Assembly: GCA_039196965.1 (NCBI GenBank)
Contig: JBCCUK010000014.1
Span: 1 to 64,000 of the forward strand
Direction: 5' to 3'
Source of the DNA: CALLCD01 sp039196965
GTDB lineage: Bacteria > Pseudomonadota > Alphaproteobacteria > Caulobacterales > Hyphomonadaceae
DNA: 64,000 nt
This document shows positions 37,124-45,752 of this stretch, piece after piece; the stretch's first letter is position 1; every line of letters begins with the position of its first letter. Under the pieces are notes generated by a model, which was not told where the DNA came from, made no database searches, and saw nothing but the letters and a program-made list of their open reading frames with translations. A program made the position numbers and the translations under genes.

Positions 37124-38032
37124 CTATTGGCTTGTGCCGATATTGATGGTGACCTCGCGCCACAAATCATAATCCTCATTCGGTAAACGGTACGGCTGAC
37201 ATGTCCTCACAGCACGCAGAGCCCGATCCTGAGCCACCTGCAAGAACCGATCTCCTATCGGGATTCGGCGCGGTCGTACCGTATCAACATCGCCAGTAAG
37301 CCTGCCATCGGGCGATAGCTCAAAGCGGACCGTGACCGTCAAACGCTCTGGATCCGGCAGGTCCTGAACATCATTCCAGCAGACCCGAACCTGGGCAAAG
37401 ATGATGGCCTCGATCCGCGCCGTATTGCCAGTGCGGTCCCCTGCTCCGCGGCGCGCTTCGGCCGGCGTCGGTGCATCTCGCAGAACAGGCGTGTTCGGAG
37501 CTGGCGCAAGTATGGGCTCTTTCTCTTCGAAACTGAACAGATTTGCATCATCGAGCAGATCGTCCAGAGCATCCGTTTCGGGCTCCGGCGGAACGATCTT
37601 CTGAGGCTTCGGTTTTGGCTCTTCCGGCTCGGGCTCTGGTTCCGGCTCTTCTTCTTCAGGTTCGGGTTCGTCTTCCGGCTCGAGAGGTGGCGCTTCCTCC
37701 TCCTCAGGCGGGGGGGGCGGAGGGGGGGGCGGAGGCGGCGGCGCGGGTGGTGGAGGTGTATCTTCAACCTCGGGCGCGACCTCCTCAGGGAGAGTGTCAA
37801 CCAGTTGCTGTAACTCCTCGACCGAGGATACAGGATCTTCTGGCTCCGGTTCTGGCTCCACGTCCTGGCGTTCAACGATAGGCGCGATGTTGTTCAGCTC
37901 GCCAACATCTATAAGGTCGATCGGAATGATGACCTGCTCTTCATATTCCGGGTTGGTGTAGGGAAAGGCGATATAGCCGAAGCCAATCACGCCCACATGG
38001 AGCAGAACCGATGCGGGAAGACCGCGGATCAT
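37124..38032 (-). CDS. tolA: TolA-like protein with acidic proline-rich spacer
   Basis: A 302-residue protein in the tolA position between tolR and tolB. A single N-terminal membrane helix ('SVLLHVGVIGFGYIAFPY') is followed by a striking spacer (about residues 55-170) made of Glu-Pro repeats and a run of about a dozen prolines, then a TonB/TolA C-terminal domain (about 205-302, 'ARIEAIIFAQVRVCWNDVQ ... RAVRTCQPYRLP'). Classical TolA has an Ala/Lys helical domain II instead, so this spacer is TonB-like. Position and C-domain support TolA. Confidence 0.88.
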   Translation of the reverse strand: MIRGLPASVLLHVGVIGFGYIAFPYTNPEYEEQVIIPIDLIDVGELNNIAPIVERQDVEPEPEPEDPVSSVEELQQLVDTLPEEVAPEVEDTPPPPAPPPPPPPPPPPPEEEEAPPLEPEDEPEPEEEEPEPEPEPEEPKPKPQKIVPPEPETDALDDLLDDANLFSFEEKEPILAPAPNTPVLRDAPTPAEARRGAGDRTGNTARIEAIIFAQVRVCWNDVQDLPDPERLTVTVRFELSPDGRLTGDVDTVRPRRIPIGDRFLQVAQDRALRAVRTCQPYRLPNEDYDLWREVTINIGTSQ

Positions 38033-38039
38033 CGCGCTG

Positions 38040-38477
38040 CTACCTCTGCTCCACTTTAGGATCGGTCACGAGGGCGAGATTGCGGAAGCCAGCGCCCTGG
38101 ACCTCCGTCATCACACTCATCACCTCTCCAAATGCTGCCCCCTCATCCCCGCGAAAGAAAATTCGATCTTCAAAACCCTCGCCAGTAATCGCGCGCAATT
38201 TGGCGATCAGCTCACCGCGTTCGACTTCGGTCTCCTGAATAAACAGAGTGCCATCGGATTGAAGGGTGATCTCAAGCGGGTCGTCATTCTGGTTTGGAAG
38301 CGCATCGGCCCTCGCCTTCGGCAGGGAAACGTCAACGCCAGTGGTCAGCAGAGGTGCCGTGATCATGAAAACAATCAAAAGCACCAGCATGACATCCACG
38401 AAGGGCGTGACGTTGATTTCGGCGTTAAGCGCGCGACGCCCGCGCTTGCCACCACCAGAGCCAAGAGACGCACCCAC
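38040..38477 (-). CDS. tolR: Tol-Pal system protein TolR
   Basis: A 145-residue ExbD/TolR protein. The N-terminal cytoplasmic part leads to 'EINVTPFVDVMLVLLIVFMITAPLL', with the membrane Asp (in 'FVDV') that belongs to the proton channel with TolQ. The periplasmic domain follows. It lies 3 bases after tolQ and 7 before tolA. Confidence 0.96.
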   Translation of the reverse strand: MGASLGSGGGKRGRRALNAEINVTPFVDVMLVLLIVFMITAPLLTTGVDVSLPKARADALPNQNDDPLEITLQSDGTLFIQETEVERGELIAKLRAITGEGFEDRIFFRGDEGAAFGEVMSVMTEVQGAGFRNLALVTDPKVEQR

Positions 38478-38480
38478 GGC

Positions 38481-39209
38481 CTAGCTCCCTGAACTTTCAG
38501 AAGCGCGCCGGGACATGCGCACGAGAATGTCCTGAGCGAAGGTGTCGAGCTGGTCGGCGAAACGATCAATATCGCCGGTAAACTTGTTGTAAAAAATAAC
38601 GGCCGGAATAGCGGCAATGAGGCCGAGACCGGTCGCGAAGAGCGCTTCGGCAATCGGGCCAGCCACATTGGCAAGGCTCGTATCATTGTTCGCCGAGATG
38701 TTGATGAAAGCATACATGATGCCCCAGACGGTTCCGAAGAGACCGATGAAGGGTGAAGCAGAGCCGACGGTGGCCAGCACACCCGTACCGCGTGACGCCC
38801 GGCCGACTTCGCGGTCCACGGTAGCCCGCATGGCGCGCTCCGCACGGTCAACGAGCACATCGATTTCGCCATCGCTTTGCACCCTGCGGGCATCGTTCCA
38901 TTCCCGGGACGCCGCGGCAAAGACCCGCGCCGCCGGATCGCCAGCCGCCTGACCGGGACGGCCCATCACATCATTGGCCTGGCCCGACCAGAACGACGCT
39001 TCAAAACGCTGGGCAGATTTCCGCAAACCGCCGAGCGTGAACCATTTCTCGATGATCACCGCCCAGGACCAGAGGCTTGCAACGACCAGCATGATCAGGA
39101 CCAGCTGAACGACAATATGCGCGTCGAGCAACAGCCCGAGAAAGGAGAAGTCTCCTGCGACTTCCCCTACTGCTGCGCCAGCTGTCACAGACCCAAAACC
39201 AAAGACCAT
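38481..39209 (-). CDS. tolQ: Tol-Pal system protein TolQ
   Basis: A 242-residue MotA/TolQ/ExbB proton channel. Three membrane helices are visible: near 'VVQLVLIMLVVASLWSWAVIIEKW', 'LATVGSASPFIGLFGTVWGIMYAF' and 'PIAEALFATGLGLIAAIPAVIFYN'; the last two carry the family's pore motifs. I start at ATG 39209 (AGAGGG upstream) rather than GTG 39245. It powers TolA with TolR. The gap to ybgC is about 207 bases, so it may have its own promoter. Confidence 0.96.
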   Translation of the reverse strand: MVFGFGSVTAGAAVGEVAGDFSFLGLLLDAHIVVQLVLIMLVVASLWSWAVIIEKWFTLGGLRKSAQRFEASFWSGQANDVMGRPGQAAGDPAARVFAAASREWNDARRVQSDGEIDVLVDRAERAMRATVDREVGRASRGTGVLATVGSASPFIGLFGTVWGIMYAFINISANNDTSLANVAGPIAEALFATGLGLIAAIPAVIFYNKFTGDIDRFADQLDTFAQDILVRMSRRASESSGS

Positions 39210-39416
39210 CAAAGGGGACCCTCTTCTATTCTCACTGCGCTGCACTTGAGATGCACGATTCCAGCCATGGATGGCTATGGCGCTCTTTATACTGCGTTCT
39301 TTTCCTCTCCAAATTTGGCGAGAAATTGGCGTGCAGCACCATGATTACATGGATGTTCGAGAGTATTGCATCTGAACCCTTGTGACTTCCCTAAGGGCAG
39401 CGGGACCAAGAGCAGC

Positions 39417-39878
39417 TTAAGCTGGCGATGGCAGCTGGTAGATGAAATCTTCCAGATGTTTCGCGATTTCGGGGATCGGACGGCGCGGACGGCCATCAGC
39501 GTGGATCTGGACCGCCTGGATCTCAGCCGTAGCGACAATTTCTTCGCCGCGGTAGGCAATCTGCTGGAAAAGAATGCGCGCTCCCTTTGTGCCCATGTAA
39601 CGGGTGCAGATATTCAGGATATCTTCCACTTTGGCGGCTTTCTTATAGTCCACCTCAACCCGGGTCAGCGTGAAGGCGGCCGGGTCGGGTCTCTTCAGGA
39701 GCCCTTGGTGCGAAATGCCAGCATCGCGGAGATGGTTCGATCGACCCCGCTCGAAAAAGCGCAGATAATTGGCGTGATAAACCATGCCTGTAAAATCGGT
39801 GTCTTCATAATAGACACGGATTTCAGTCCAGTGCTGCTTCTGGTTATCAAACGGCTGAAGATTCACGGGTTCGATCAT
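39417..39878 (-). CDS. ybgC: Tol-Pal-associated acyl-CoA thioesterase YbgC
   Basis: A 153-residue hotdog thioesterase. 'VYYEDTDFTGMVYHANYLRFFERGR' contains the catalytic Asp and the conserved His-x-N-Tyr of the YbgC/4HBT family. It cleaves short-chain or phospholipid-related acyl thioesters and is usually first in the tol cluster. Here it follows the ABC-2 permease by 18 bases. Confidence 0.95.
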   Translation of the reverse strand: MIEPVNLQPFDNQKQHWTEIRVYYEDTDFTGMVYHANYLRFFERGRSNHLRDAGISHQGLLKRPDPAAFTLTRVEVDYKKAAKVEDILNICTRYMGTKGARILFQQIAYRGEEIVATAEIQAVQIHADGRPRRPIPEIAKHLEDFIYQLPSPA

Positions 39879-39896
39879 GGGAATGTCTTTGAGCGG

Positions 39897-40763
39897 TTAG
39901 GCTTTGAGCTTGTATCCGGTGCGGAACATCCACCAGACAGCCGCGCTCGTGGCAACCGCTAGCGCACCAGCCACCATCGCTCCAATCACCAGATTGGAGT
40001 TGGCAGCCTCAAGAAAGCCAAAACGAAAGCCGTCGATCAAGTAGAAGAACGGATCGAAAAGCGCGATGGTGATGAAGGGCTCGGTCAGCACATTTATATC
40101 GTAGAATGTTCCCGACAGGAATGTCAGCGGCACGATTACGAAATTGGTGATCGTGGCAAGATTATCGAACTTGTCCGCCCAGATGCCTCCAATCACGCCG
40201 AAGGCCGCAAGCATGATCGCTGCACAAAAGCCAAACCAGAGCACAGCCAGAGGCGACTTTATCGGCAGATCTGCCAATGGTGAGATATGGATAGCGATGC
40301 CAGCAATCAGCGCCACCAAAAGTCCGCGCGTGGCCGCTCCGCAAACAAATCCAATGGTCAGCTCCAAAGGCGAGAGGGGCGGCATTAGAAAATCGACATG
40401 GCTGCCCTGAACCTTGGAAATCACGAGAGACGATGAGGAATTCGCGAAGGAATTCTGCAGGATCGCCATAATGAGAAGTCCCGGAGCCAGGAAGTCACCA
40501 TAAGCCAATCCCTCAAAATCCCCGGAAAGATTGCCGCGATTGCCGAAGGCAAGCTGGAACACAGTCATGAAGAGCAGTGTCTGGATAATCGGCGCTACAA
40601 GAGTCTGTTTCCAGACCGTGACGAAGCGCGCAACTTCCCTCTTATAGAGCGTCCAAAGACCAAGCCAGTTGAAGGCACCATATGATCTCAGCGCCGGTGC
40701 CTGCACCGGAGGAGCATTCGATATGTCAGCAGTCACCTTAGGAGAATGTTGCGTGTCTGGCAT
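39897..40763 (-). CDS. ABC-2 type transporter permease
   Basis: A 288-residue permease of the YadH/ABC-2 type. A soluble N-terminus precedes six hydrophobic segments. 'GDFLAPGLLIMAILQNSFANSSSSLVISKVQGS' and 'TFLSGTFYDINVLTEPF' are the family's conserved blocks. It exports a lipid, polysaccharide or drug together with an ATPase that is not encoded alongside; the ATPase must be elsewhere. Divergent from gcrA. Confidence 0.9.
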   Translation of the reverse strand: MPDTQHSPKVTADISNAPPVQAPALRSYGAFNWLGLWTLYKREVARFVTVWKQTLVAPIIQTLLFMTVFQLAFGNRGNLSGDFEGLAYGDFLAPGLLIMAILQNSFANSSSSLVISKVQGSHVDFLMPPLSPLELTIGFVCGAATRGLLVALIAGIAIHISPLADLPIKSPLAVLWFGFCAAIMLAAFGVIGGIWADKFDNLATITNFVIVPLTFLSGTFYDINVLTEPFITIALFDPFFYLIDGFRFGFLEAANSNLVIGAMVAGALAVATSAAVWWMFRTGYKLKA

Positions 40764-40788
40764 GGCCTCTACTTAAGAGGGTTTTGGC

Positions 40789-40847
40789 GAGTCTCCAAAC
40801 CGATTCACAAAACACAAGATATTGAATCTCCTGTGGACAAAAGAATC
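40789..40847. promoter_or_regulatory. four clustered GANTC (CcrM/GcrA) sites in the gcrA upstream region
   Basis: GAGTC at 40789, GATTC at 40802, GAATC at 40824 and GAATC at 40843 fall within 59 bases in the gap between the divergent permease and gcrA genes. GANTC is methylated by CcrM in alphaproteobacteria, and GcrA acts at promoters carrying it. Chance expectation is about 0.2 sites in such a length. Confidence 0.7.
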
Positions 40848-40960
40848 CGTATGTTGTGTTTCGTTTCGCTTCAGGTACGATATGTTGAGTTCTGAGAGGG
40901 TGCCAATTAAGGTTTACCACAACATATAGGGGCACGGCTTTGACCGTGGATGATGAAGTT

Positions 40961-41491
40961 ATGGCTTGGACTGAAGATCGCGTAGACGTTCTGAAAAAAC
41001 TATGGGCTGAAGGACACAGCGCCAGCCAAATAGCCAAACAGCTTGGCGGTGTCACGCGCAATGCTGTGATCGGTAAAGTGCACCGGCTCGGTCTCTCTGG
41101 CAGAGCCACGCCGTCACGTCCTGTGAAGCGCCCGCCACGTCTCGCGAGGCCGAAGCCGAAATTTGCAGCAACCGCGACCACGGTGAAAGCAACAGAGACC
41201 CGCGAAAACCAACCAAATGACCGCACCATTGCAGCGGCGGAGAAAGCAGCCCTTGCCGCATTGACGCCGTTGCCACTCAACGACGGAGAGGCCGCCACCG
41301 TCCTCACAATTCGGGATTCCATGTGCAAATGGCCCATCGGAGATCCAGCTGATCCGAATTTCGCGTTTTGCGGCCGAAAGGCAGATTGCGGCCCCTATTG
41401 CAAAGAACACGCGAAAGTTGCGTTCCAACCAGCCAAGAAGCGCGAGCGGAAGCGCGGCGAACAGGACTATGTTCGCAGGATTGCTGGCTAG
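40961..41491 (+). CDS. gcrA: GcrA cell cycle regulator
   Basis: A 176-residue alphaproteobacterial sigma-70 cofactor that binds methylated GANTC promoters and RNA polymerase. The N-terminal HTH 'AWTEDRVDVLKKLWAEGHSASQIAKQLGGVTRNAVIGKVHRLGL' (residues 2-45, split over about 44 positions) is near-diagnostic. A basic Pro-rich linker and the C-terminal Cys-containing sigma-binding domain ('CKWPIGDP ... FCGRKADCGPYCKEH') follow. ATG 40961 gives the usual family start; ATG-like alternatives begin at 40940. A strong terminator follows. Confidence 0.96.
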   Translation: MAWTEDRVDVLKKLWAEGHSASQIAKQLGGVTRNAVIGKVHRLGLSGRATPSRPVKRPPRLARPKPKFAATATTVKATETRENQPNDRTIAAAEKAALAALTPLPLNDGEAATVLTIRDSMCKWPIGDPADPNFAFCGRKADCGPYCKEHAKVAFQPAKKRERKRGEQDYVRRIAG

Positions 41492-41562
41492 AACGTTCAT
41501 TCCTCTTTGACGAGGCCCTTATTTGCCGAGCGAAATCGATCCATCTTGCTTGGCAGAGCCTT

Positions 41563-41595
41563 CCCGGCAGGTGCAGCCCACCGGCCGGGTTTTTT
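41563..41595 (+). terminator. intrinsic terminator of gcrA
   Basis: CCCGGC and GCCGGG pair, with an inner GGTG/CACC stem and a 5-base loop, followed by six T residues about 70 bases after the gcrA stop. Confidence 0.88.
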
Positions 41596-41613
41596 ATTCG
41601 AAAGACTAGCCTA

Positions 41614-41875
41614 CTACTCGGCCGTATCTGCTGGCGCTTCATGGACAGCGCTTAAACCAAGCAAGCCAAGCAGTTGATCTGCGTCCTCGACGAGTTTCGG
41701 AAGGGCTTCGAGATCCTCCGCCCCCAGTGGGCGCAAAGAAACAGAAAGTGTTCCACCCTCGCGAATATACCGTGAGAGACTTTCAATATAGCCAACAGCC
41801 GGCGGGAATACCGCCTATGCCCGAGGCGAAGCTAAGACCGCCCGTTGCCATCGCCTCTAGTCCAGCAGGGTTCAT
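41614..41875 (-). pseudogene. frameshifted remnant between phoB and gcrA
   Basis: The 428-base gap after phoB contains, on the minus strand, two abutting coding-like pieces in different frames. The first runs from ATG 41875 and reads 'MNPAGLEAMATGGLSFASG' before a stop at 41783. The second (41814-41614) reads 'PPAVGYIESLSRYIREGGTL ... ALPKLVEDADQLLGLLGLS' to a TAG. Joined by one frameshift they give a continuous protein-like sequence of about 85 residues. I do not recognise the family; it looks like the C-terminal end of a lost gene. A sequencing error is an alternative. Confidence 0.4.
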
Positions 41876-41919
41876 GATCGAGATATCGAGGCCGTCGCCC
41901 CGAAAACAGAAATTTGTTG

Positions 41920-42603
41920 TCAGTTGGTACGGAGCGCATATCCCGCGGAGCGGACGGTGCGGATAGGATCCTCACCTGCCTTTTTTAGGATTTTGCGCAA
42001 GCGGCCGACATGGACGTCCACGGTTCTTAGTTCGACATAAACGTCAGAGCCCCAGACCGAATCTAGCAACTGCTCCCGTGAAAAGACCCGTCCGGGGTGC
42101 TGCATGAAATGGTCGAGAAGACGGTATTCAGTCGGCCCGAGATGGAGGCTCTGTCCGCAACGCGTGACCGTGTGGCCTGACCGGTCGACAGTAATGTCGC
42201 CTACGGTAACCGTGTCCTCCACGAGTCCCGGGCGGATACGGCGCATGACAGCGCGGATGCGCGCCATAAGCTCAGTCGTCGAAAATGGCTTGGTGATGTA
42301 GTCGTCGGCCCCAGTATCGAGACCCCTCACCCGGTCGCCCTCTTCGGAGCGCGCCGTGAGCATTATTATAGGCAGGTTTTTTGTTTCCGGTCGCGCGCGC
42401 ACCCGGCGGCAAACCTCAATGCCCGGCACTTTCGGCAGCATCCAATCCAGGAGAAGAAGGTCCGGTGCTCGCTCCTCCATTAAAAGGAGCGCTTCTTCAC
42501 CGTCGGTAGCGACAGCAACGTCATAATCCTCGCGTTCAAGATTATATTTGAGGAGTTCACATACCGCCGATTCATCCTCGGCGATAAGAATATGTGGGCT
42601 CAT
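41920..42603 (-). CDS. phoB: phosphate regulon response regulator PhoB
   Basis: A 227-residue OmpR-type regulator. In the receiver domain the phospho-acceptor is Asp53 in 'LLLLDWMLP', with 'TARSEEGD' and 'TKPFS' (switch Thr and Lys). The C-terminal winged helix has 'LGPTEYRLLDHFMQHPGRVFSREQLLDSVWG' and 'RTVDVHVGRLRKIL'. ATG 42603 follows AAGGAG. It ends the phoR-pstCAB-phoU-phoB cluster and is expected to activate Pho-box promoters when phosphate is scarce. Confidence 0.96.
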   Translation of the reverse strand: MSPHILIAEDESAVCELLKYNLEREDYDVAVATDGEEALLLMEERAPDLLLLDWMLPKVPGIEVCRRVRARPETKNLPIIMLTARSEEGDRVRGLDTGADDYITKPFSTTELMARIRAVMRRIRPGLVEDTVTVGDITVDRSGHTVTRCGQSLHLGPTEYRLLDHFMQHPGRVFSREQLLDSVWGSDVYVELRTVDVHVGRLRKILKKAGEDPIRTVRSAGYALRTN

Positions 42604-42651
42604 CTTCCCGCTCCTTGTGTTTCTGGCTTCTGCCAATCAAGCGTTTGCACC

Positions 42652-43347
42652 TTAGCTTTTAGCAAGCCCATCTATCTTAGGCCGCTCCTGCGCGTCCAGA
42701 TAATTACCTGTGACAAAGAAGTATATCAATTCTGCAACATTTGTGGCGTGATCTCCAATGCGTTCGAGATTCTTTGCCATGAACAATATGTGTGCACCAT
42801 CTCCGATCGTGCGCGGATCCTCGATCATGTAGGTTAGCACCTCGCGAAAATAGCTGTTGTAAAGCTGGTCAATATCTTCGTCCGCTTCCCAGTATCGTCT
42901 CGCCAGGCATTCATCCCGGTTCCGATAAGCATCGAGCACGCCGGAGAGCTGTGACGCAACTGCACGGCCCATACGGTCAACGCCCTTTAGAACGTCGCGG
43001 GTCGCAAGATTGCCAAGTGCGCTCGCACGCTTTGCAATGTTCTTTGAGAGGTCACCGACACGTTCAAGTTCGTTGGCCACTTTTAGCGCCGCCAGCACCT
43101 CCCGAAGATCCCGTGCCATAGGTTGTCGCCGCGCGACGATTTCCATAATGCGCTGTTCAACAGCGGCCTCCAATTCATCCACCTCCCGGTCCCGCTCAAT
43201 AACGGCGGAGGCGGCGACCAGATCTCCCCTCATCGTGGCTGAGCAAGCATCCGTGATCATGGCTTCGGCCAACCCGCCCATGCGCAGCAAGTCGTTGGAA
43301 AGCTGCTCCAGCTCATCGGTGAATGCGGTGACGATATGGTCGTTCAT
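42652..43347 (-). CDS. phoU: phosphate signalling regulator PhoU
   Basis: A 231-residue protein of two three-helix PhoU repeats. Metal-binding motifs 'ELERVGDLSKNIAKRA' (about 92-107) and 'NLERIGDHATNVAELIYF' (about 195-212) match the E/DxxxD pattern. It links PstB transport state to PhoR kinase activity. It follows pstB by 9 bases. Confidence 0.96.
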   Translation of the reverse strand: MNDHIVTAFTDELEQLSNDLLRMGGLAEAMITDACSATMRGDLVAASAVIERDREVDELEAAVEQRIMEIVARRQPMARDLREVLAALKVANELERVGDLSKNIAKRASALGNLATRDVLKGVDRMGRAVASQLSGVLDAYRNRDECLARRYWEADEDIDQLYNSYFREVLTYMIEDPRTIGDGAHILFMAKNLERIGDHATNVAELIYFFVTGNYLDAQERPKIDGLAKS

Positions 43348-43356
43348 GAAAACCTG

Positions 43357-44172
43357 TTAGCCGAACCTGCCAGTGATGTAGTCATGGGTGCGCCCCTCCG
43401 CAGGGTTGGTGAAGATACGGCCTGTATCGTCCATCTCGACCAGCTTACCAAGATGAAAAAAGGCGGTCTGCTGGGACACGCGAGCGGCTTGTTGCAGAGA
43501 ATGTGTAACAATAACAATGCAATACCTGGCACGAAGCTCGTCGATCAATTCTTCAATTCGCGCCGTGGCGACCGGGTCAAGCGATGAACAGGGCTCATCC
43601 ATCAGGATCATATCGGGGCTGACAGCAATCGCGCGGGCAATGCAGAGCCTCTGCTGCTGACCGCCGGACAGGCTGGTACCGGGTTCACTCAGCCGGTCTT
43701 TCACCTCGTCCCAAAGCCCTGCCCGCCGGAGACTTCTGTGCACAATCGCTTCAAGGGCCTCCTTGCCATCGGCAAGAGCATGAATGCGCGGCCCATAAGC
43801 TACATTGTCGAAAATCGATTTCGGAAAGGGATTAGGGTTCTGGAAGACCATGCCGACGGACGCACGGAGCGCGACCGGATCGACATCTGCGCTGTTCACA
43901 TTGACGCCGTTGATAATGATCTCACCGCTCACCTGTGCATCGGGGATCGTATCATTCATGCGGTTGAGACACCGCAAAAAGCTGGATTTGCCGCAGCCGG
44001 AAGGCCCGATGAGCGCCGTCACGGCCCGGTCCGGAATATTCAATGAGACATCTTTCAGCCCGACGCGGTCACCATACATCACTGACACGTTGTGGCAGCG
44101 CACCTTTACAGACTCAGCATCTTTTGCCGCCGAAGGGGACCATTCGGACAGGTTGTCATCAGCAGCAGCCAT
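43357..44172 (-). CDS. pstB: phosphate ABC transporter ATPase PstB
   Basis: A 271-residue ATPase. Walker A is 'GPSGCGKSSFLR', the signature 'LSGGQQQRLCIARA', Walker B 'ILMDEPCSSLDP', and the switch His is in 'VTHSLQQ'. Its ATG overlaps the pstA stop as TAATG. The N-terminal 25 residues are extra to the core. Confidence 0.97.
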   Translation of the reverse strand: MAAADDNLSEWSPSAAKDAESVKVRCHNVSVMYGDRVGLKDVSLNIPDRAVTALIGPSGCGKSSFLRCLNRMNDTIPDAQVSGEIIINGVNVNSADVDPVALRASVGMVFQNPNPFPKSIFDNVAYGPRIHALADGKEALEAIVHRSLRRAGLWDEVKDRLSEPGTSLSGGQQQRLCIARAIAVSPDMILMDEPCSSLDPVATARIEELIDELRARYCIVIVTHSLQQAARVSQQTAFFHLGKLVEMDDTGRIFTNPAEGRTHDYITGRFG

Positions 44173-45752
44173 TATCGTCGCTCATATCTCTGCCGGAGAT
44201 AGCTCGCCAGCACATTCATCAACACCAGGATGATCAGCAGTACCACAATCGTCGCCGCGGTGAGAGGCTCCCAGGCTCGCTCCGCGCCAGTCGACCATTT
44301 ATAGATGAGGACGGGCAAGGTGGTGGCCTCGTCGCCAACTCCGCTTGGCACCTCGCCGATGAAAACCACCATGCCAATGAGCAAGAGGGGAGCCGTCTCG
44401 CCGAGCGACCGGGCAAGGCCGAGGATGACACCGGTAATAATACCAGGCGCGGCAACAGGCAAAACATGATCGATAACCATCTGCATCGGCGAGGCTCCAA
44501 GGCTGAGAGCCGCTGTGCGAATGTCCTGTGACACGGCGTTTAACGCGGCCCGTGACGCAATGATCACAGTCGGCAGAGTAAGCAATGCCAGCACAAGCCC
44601 GCCAACAATCGGGGCGGAGCGCGGCAAACCGAAAAAGTTCAATAGAACAGCCGCCCCGAGCAATCCGAAAACAATCGACGGCACAGCCGCCAAATTATTG
44701 ATGTTCACTTCTATGAAAGTCGTCAGACGGTTTCTGGGAGCAAACTCTTCCAGCCAGATCGCCGCCATAATACCTATAGGGACGGATATCAGGGCTGTAA
44801 CAATTAGGGTCAGAAATGATCCGACAAGGGCGGCAAGTATGCCCGCAAGCTCTGGATATGTACTGTCACCTGAACTCAGAAATCGGAGGTTCAATGCTGG
44901 TCGGATGACACCGGCCCGTTTCAGATAGTTCACCTCTGCGATTTGTTGATCAAGAATAGCTCGCTGCACTTCCGGTGTCCAAACGACCCTGTAGTCGATA
45001 CGGTCGGGCTCCGGCACAATATCGCCGACGCGCTTTTCCAGGATCAATTGGTCATCAGCAACGGAGATCACCTGAAAAATCGCATTATCCGTTTCCACGA
45101 ATATGCTGGGCAGGTCTGCCCTCTTTCTATTCATTGCCGTTTTAATATCCCGCGGCATCTCCCTAAATCCAACGGAATATAAATCACCTGACGCCCTGCC
45201 CGCCGCAGAAGGTTTCATCTCAGAGAACATACTCGCCTGGCTGAGAGACCCAAAACTCTCATCGGCAATTTGACCTTTGAGATATTGATCGAAGACGGAT
45301 GAAATAGGGATCCTATATTGCCGACTTACACCGAGAAGGTTAGGAGATTCAGCCGTTGCCTCGGCAATGCTGGCAACCGCAAGCGGCGCGAACAACTCGA
45401 TATGATTGCTATCCGACAGAAGCGGCTCGCCGAGGACAGAATGAACCTCTTCCAGAACAAGTGTGTTGAACCCTTCCATATTATTGCCGATGTCGCTGAC
45501 ATTTGACGCGCTCTCGGGCAGCAGCCTTTCCAATGTCGGCGTAAGCACAACGAAAAGTTGATACTGGGTCAGAGCTCTTAAAGAAATAGATACGACACTG
45601 AGAATTATCACCGCCAGAAAAGCGATTGAAAGCCCGACACAGGAGATAGCCAGTCCCTTTAAAACGCGGTCTACGATCCGCCGTGTTCGAACTACACGAA
45701 CGCCTGAAAGAGCACCGGTATGGCTCATATTTATTTCTTTCGGATCAGCCAT
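44172..45752 (-). CDS. pstA: phosphate ABC transporter permease PstA (extended)
   Basis: A 526-residue permease, much longer than E. coli PstA (about 300). One helix near the N-terminus is followed by a large soluble insertion of roughly 220 residues before the core permease domain (from about 285). That core ends with the ABC-binding EAA-type loop 'RAALNAVSQDIRTAALSLGASPMQMVIDHVLPVAAPGI'. Such long forms are common in alphaproteobacteria. The ATG overlaps pstC by 8 bases. It forms the channel with PstC. Confidence 0.93.
   Translation of the reverse strand: MADPKEINMSHTGALSGVRVVRTRRIVDRVLKGLAISCVGLSIAFLAVIILSVVSISLRALTQYQLFVVLTPTLERLLPESASNVSDIGNNMEGFNTLVLEEVHSVLGEPLLSDSNHIELFAPLAVASIAEATAESPNLLGVSRQYRIPISSVFDQYLKGQIADESFGSLSQASMFSEMKPSAAGRASGDLYSVGFREMPRDIKTAMNRKRADLPSIFVETDNAIFQVISVADDQLILEKRVGDIVPEPDRIDYRVVWTPEVQRAILDQQIAEVNYLKRAGVIRPALNLRFLSSGDSTYPELAGILAALVGSFLTLIVTALISVPIGIMAAIWLEEFAPRNRLTTFIEVNINNLAAVPSIVFGLLGAAVLLNFFGLPRSAPIVGGLVLALLTLPTVIIASRAALNAVSQDIRTAALSLGASPMQMVIDHVLPVAAPGIITGVILGLARSLGETAPLLLIGMVVFIGEVPSGVGDEATTLPVLIYKWSTGAERAWEPLTAATIVVLLIILVLMNVLASYLRQRYERR

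Noticed and set aside
41727..41966. Plus-strand 79-codon frame after gcrA
   Set aside because: It overlaps the phoB 3' end and its sequence is not protein-like; the minus-strand pieces look more coding.
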